Below, piece by piece: positions 6,403-7,236 of a DNA stretch of 7,236 bases. Position numbers and translations under genes: made by a program. The DNA is taken from NCBI GenBank assembly GCA_012838685.1, contig DUOU01000239.1:1-7236 (forward strand), given 5' to 3'. The stretch is from Bacteroidota bacterium. Lineage in GTDB: Bacteria > Bacteroidota > Bacteroidia > Bacteroidales > VadinHA17. The notes beneath the pieces were generated by a model. The model made no database searches. It saw only the letters and a list, made by a program, of their open reading frames with translations, and had not been told where the DNA came from. Each line of letters opens with the position of its first letter. Positions within the stretch are counted from its first letter, which is position 1.

Positions 6403-6434
6403 TTTCACCATTTCAGTGAAAAATTTATTTTTTT
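6403..6434 (+). terminator. weak candidate terminator (or promoter) before the nitroreductase gene
   Basis: TTTCAC (6403-6408) and GTGAAA (6416-6421) form a perfect six-base stem around a seven-base loop. After AA a T-rich stretch follows (6424-6434). The stem is AT-rich and the T-run is displaced by two bases, so termination would be weak. The same stretch can be read as a degenerate promoter (TTTC, 19 bases, TATTTTTT) starting transcription just before the ATG at 6455. Confidence 0.3.
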
Positions 6435-6454
6435 AACCATAAATAAAAAATAGA

Positions 6455-7183
6455 ATGACATTGCAAGAAATACTAGAATACCGTCGTTCCGTAAGATATT
6501 TCGACGAAACAAAAGAGATAGACAGTGACAAGGTAAGGCGCTGCATAGAACTCGCGACACTTGCGCCAAACAGTTCCAATATGCAACTATGGGAATTTTA
6601 TCACATAACCGACCCTGAAATGCTGAAGAAAATATCTCATGCTTGTCTGGACCAAAAAGCAACAGAAACAGCCAAGCAAATCGTAATTTTCGTGACTCGC
6701 CGTGATCTACACCGCGAACGGTCGAAAGCTATTTTGAAATTTGAAAAAGGGAACATTGCCCGTTATAGCCCACCGGAAAGACAAGAAAAACGATGGAAAG
6801 ATCGGCAATTTTACTATAACCGCCTGATGCCGTTTATATACAGTCGTTTTTTTGGGCTACTCGGATTTTTTAGGAAGATTCTCGCTGCATCTATCTCTCT
6901 TTTCCGTCCAATGGTAACAACAATTTCAGAAAGTGATATGCGCGTGGTGGTGCATAAAACCTGCGGTTTGGCGGCACAGACTTTTATGGTCGCTATGGCA
7001 GAAATCGGCTATGATACCTGTCCGTTGGAAGGGTTTGACAGCCGTAGGGTCAAAAAGTTGCTCAAACTGCCTTGCAGCGCCGAAATCAATATGGTTATTC
7101 CCTGCGGAATAAGAAAAGGAACACTTGGGATTTGGGGAGAACGGTTCAGGGTACCGTTTGAAGAGGTGTATAAGAAGGTATAA
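6455..7183 (+). CDS. FMN-dependent nitroreductase family protein with internal insertion
   Basis: A 242-residue cytoplasmic flavoprotein expected to reduce nitro compounds, quinones or similar acceptors with NAD(P)H. The FMN phosphate motif is intact at the N-terminus (R10-R11-S12-V-R14), followed by A37-P38-N-S-S-N-M-Q44, the usual second FMN contact. CPLEGFD (189-195) and CGIRKG (217-222) with GERFR (228-232) match the family's C-terminal flavin-binding part. Residues about 86-160 form an insertion not seen in compact nitroreductases. It has a charged part followed by a hydrophobic stretch (127-150, rich in Phe, Leu and Ile) that could be an amphipathic or membrane-touching helix. From memory, Bacteroidota relatives share this insertion, so it is probably not a defect. 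The ATG at 6455 is preceded by A-rich sequence without a clear Shine-Dalgarno site. The gene stands apart from the debris upstream and probably has its own promoter. Native substrate unknown. Confidence 0.88.
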   Translation: MTLQEILEYRRSVRYFDETKEIDSDKVRRCIELATLAPNSSNMQLWEFYHITDPEMLKKISHACLDQKATETAKQIVIFVTRRDLHRERSKAILKFEKGNIARYSPPERQEKRWKDRQFYYNRLMPFIYSRFFGLLGFFRKILAASISLFRPMVTTISESDMRVVVHKTCGLAAQTFMVAMAEIGYDTCPLEGFDSRRVKKLLKLPCSAEINMVIPCGIRKGTLGIWGERFRVPFEEVYKKV

Positions 7184-7203
7184 TTAGGGTTGGCACTAAC
7201 CTG

Positions 7204-7236
7204 ATGGCAACTAAAAAGAAAGTAGTAATTTCAGAA
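7204..7236 (+). CDS. possible start of a further gene (partial, runs off the window)
   Basis: An ATG at 7204, 20 bases after the nitroreductase stop, opens a frame reading MATKKKVVISE up to the window edge. The Lys-rich start followed by beta-like residues is plausible for a real N-terminus, but 11 codons are too few to name a family. No strong ribosome binding site is seen; a short AGGG occurs at 7187-7190. Confidence 0.3.
   Translation, partial: MATKKKVVISE

Noticed and set aside
7187..7203. Short inverted repeat GGGTT / AACCT after the nitroreductase as a terminator
   Set aside because: Only about four or five pairs form, no T-run follows, and it runs directly into the possible next start codon.

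Overview
The window looks like chromosomal DNA of a Bacteroidota, probably a Bacteroidales relative. The main reasons are A-rich or weak ribosome binding sites ahead of most genes, a small beta-barrel-like outer-membrane lipoprotein, a nitroreductase with an internal insertion that I associate with this phylum, and one candidate TTTG / TAnnTTTG-like promoter. No sequence search was possible, so the taxonomy is inference.

Layout. Positions 1-64 probably hold the last codons of an upstream gene. A secreted alpha/beta-hydrolase (77-973) is followed after 36 bases by two ABC exporter half-transporters (1010-2731 and 2728-4608) that overlap by the four bases ATGA. The two ABC proteins are complementary. 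The first has lost the catalytic glutamate and the switch histidine (D491, Q522) but keeps a perfect LSGGQ. The second keeps both residues (E551, H582) but has the variant signature ISQGE. Together they should form a heterodimeric exporter with one canonical and one degenerate ATP site.

From 4609 to 6454 the character changes. Intact small genes are mixed with debris: a 41-codon remnant of the start of a cardiolipin-synthase-like gene (4641-4766); an SMR-family exporter whose family-aligned start codon reads ACG (frame 4883-5209, first usual start TTG at 4898); a strong imperfect hairpin in a GC-rich patch (5216-5261); an outer-membrane lipoprotein (5428-6126); and the 3' end of a nitroreductase-like gene with an in-frame stop codon (6131-6394). 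Base composition also becomes patchy here, with AT-rich genes separated by GC-rich scraps. I read this stretch as a site of repeated insertion and deletion.

An intact FMN nitroreductase follows (6455-7183), then probably the first codons of another gene at the right edge (7204 onward). The esterase, ABC pair and SMR pump could together suit export or detoxification, but nothing in the sequence shows that they share a substrate. I found no CRISPR array, tRNA, rRNA, complete insertion sequence or convincing new multi-gene system. The points most worth checking are the SMR start codon, the decayed fragments and the hairpin after the SMR gene.
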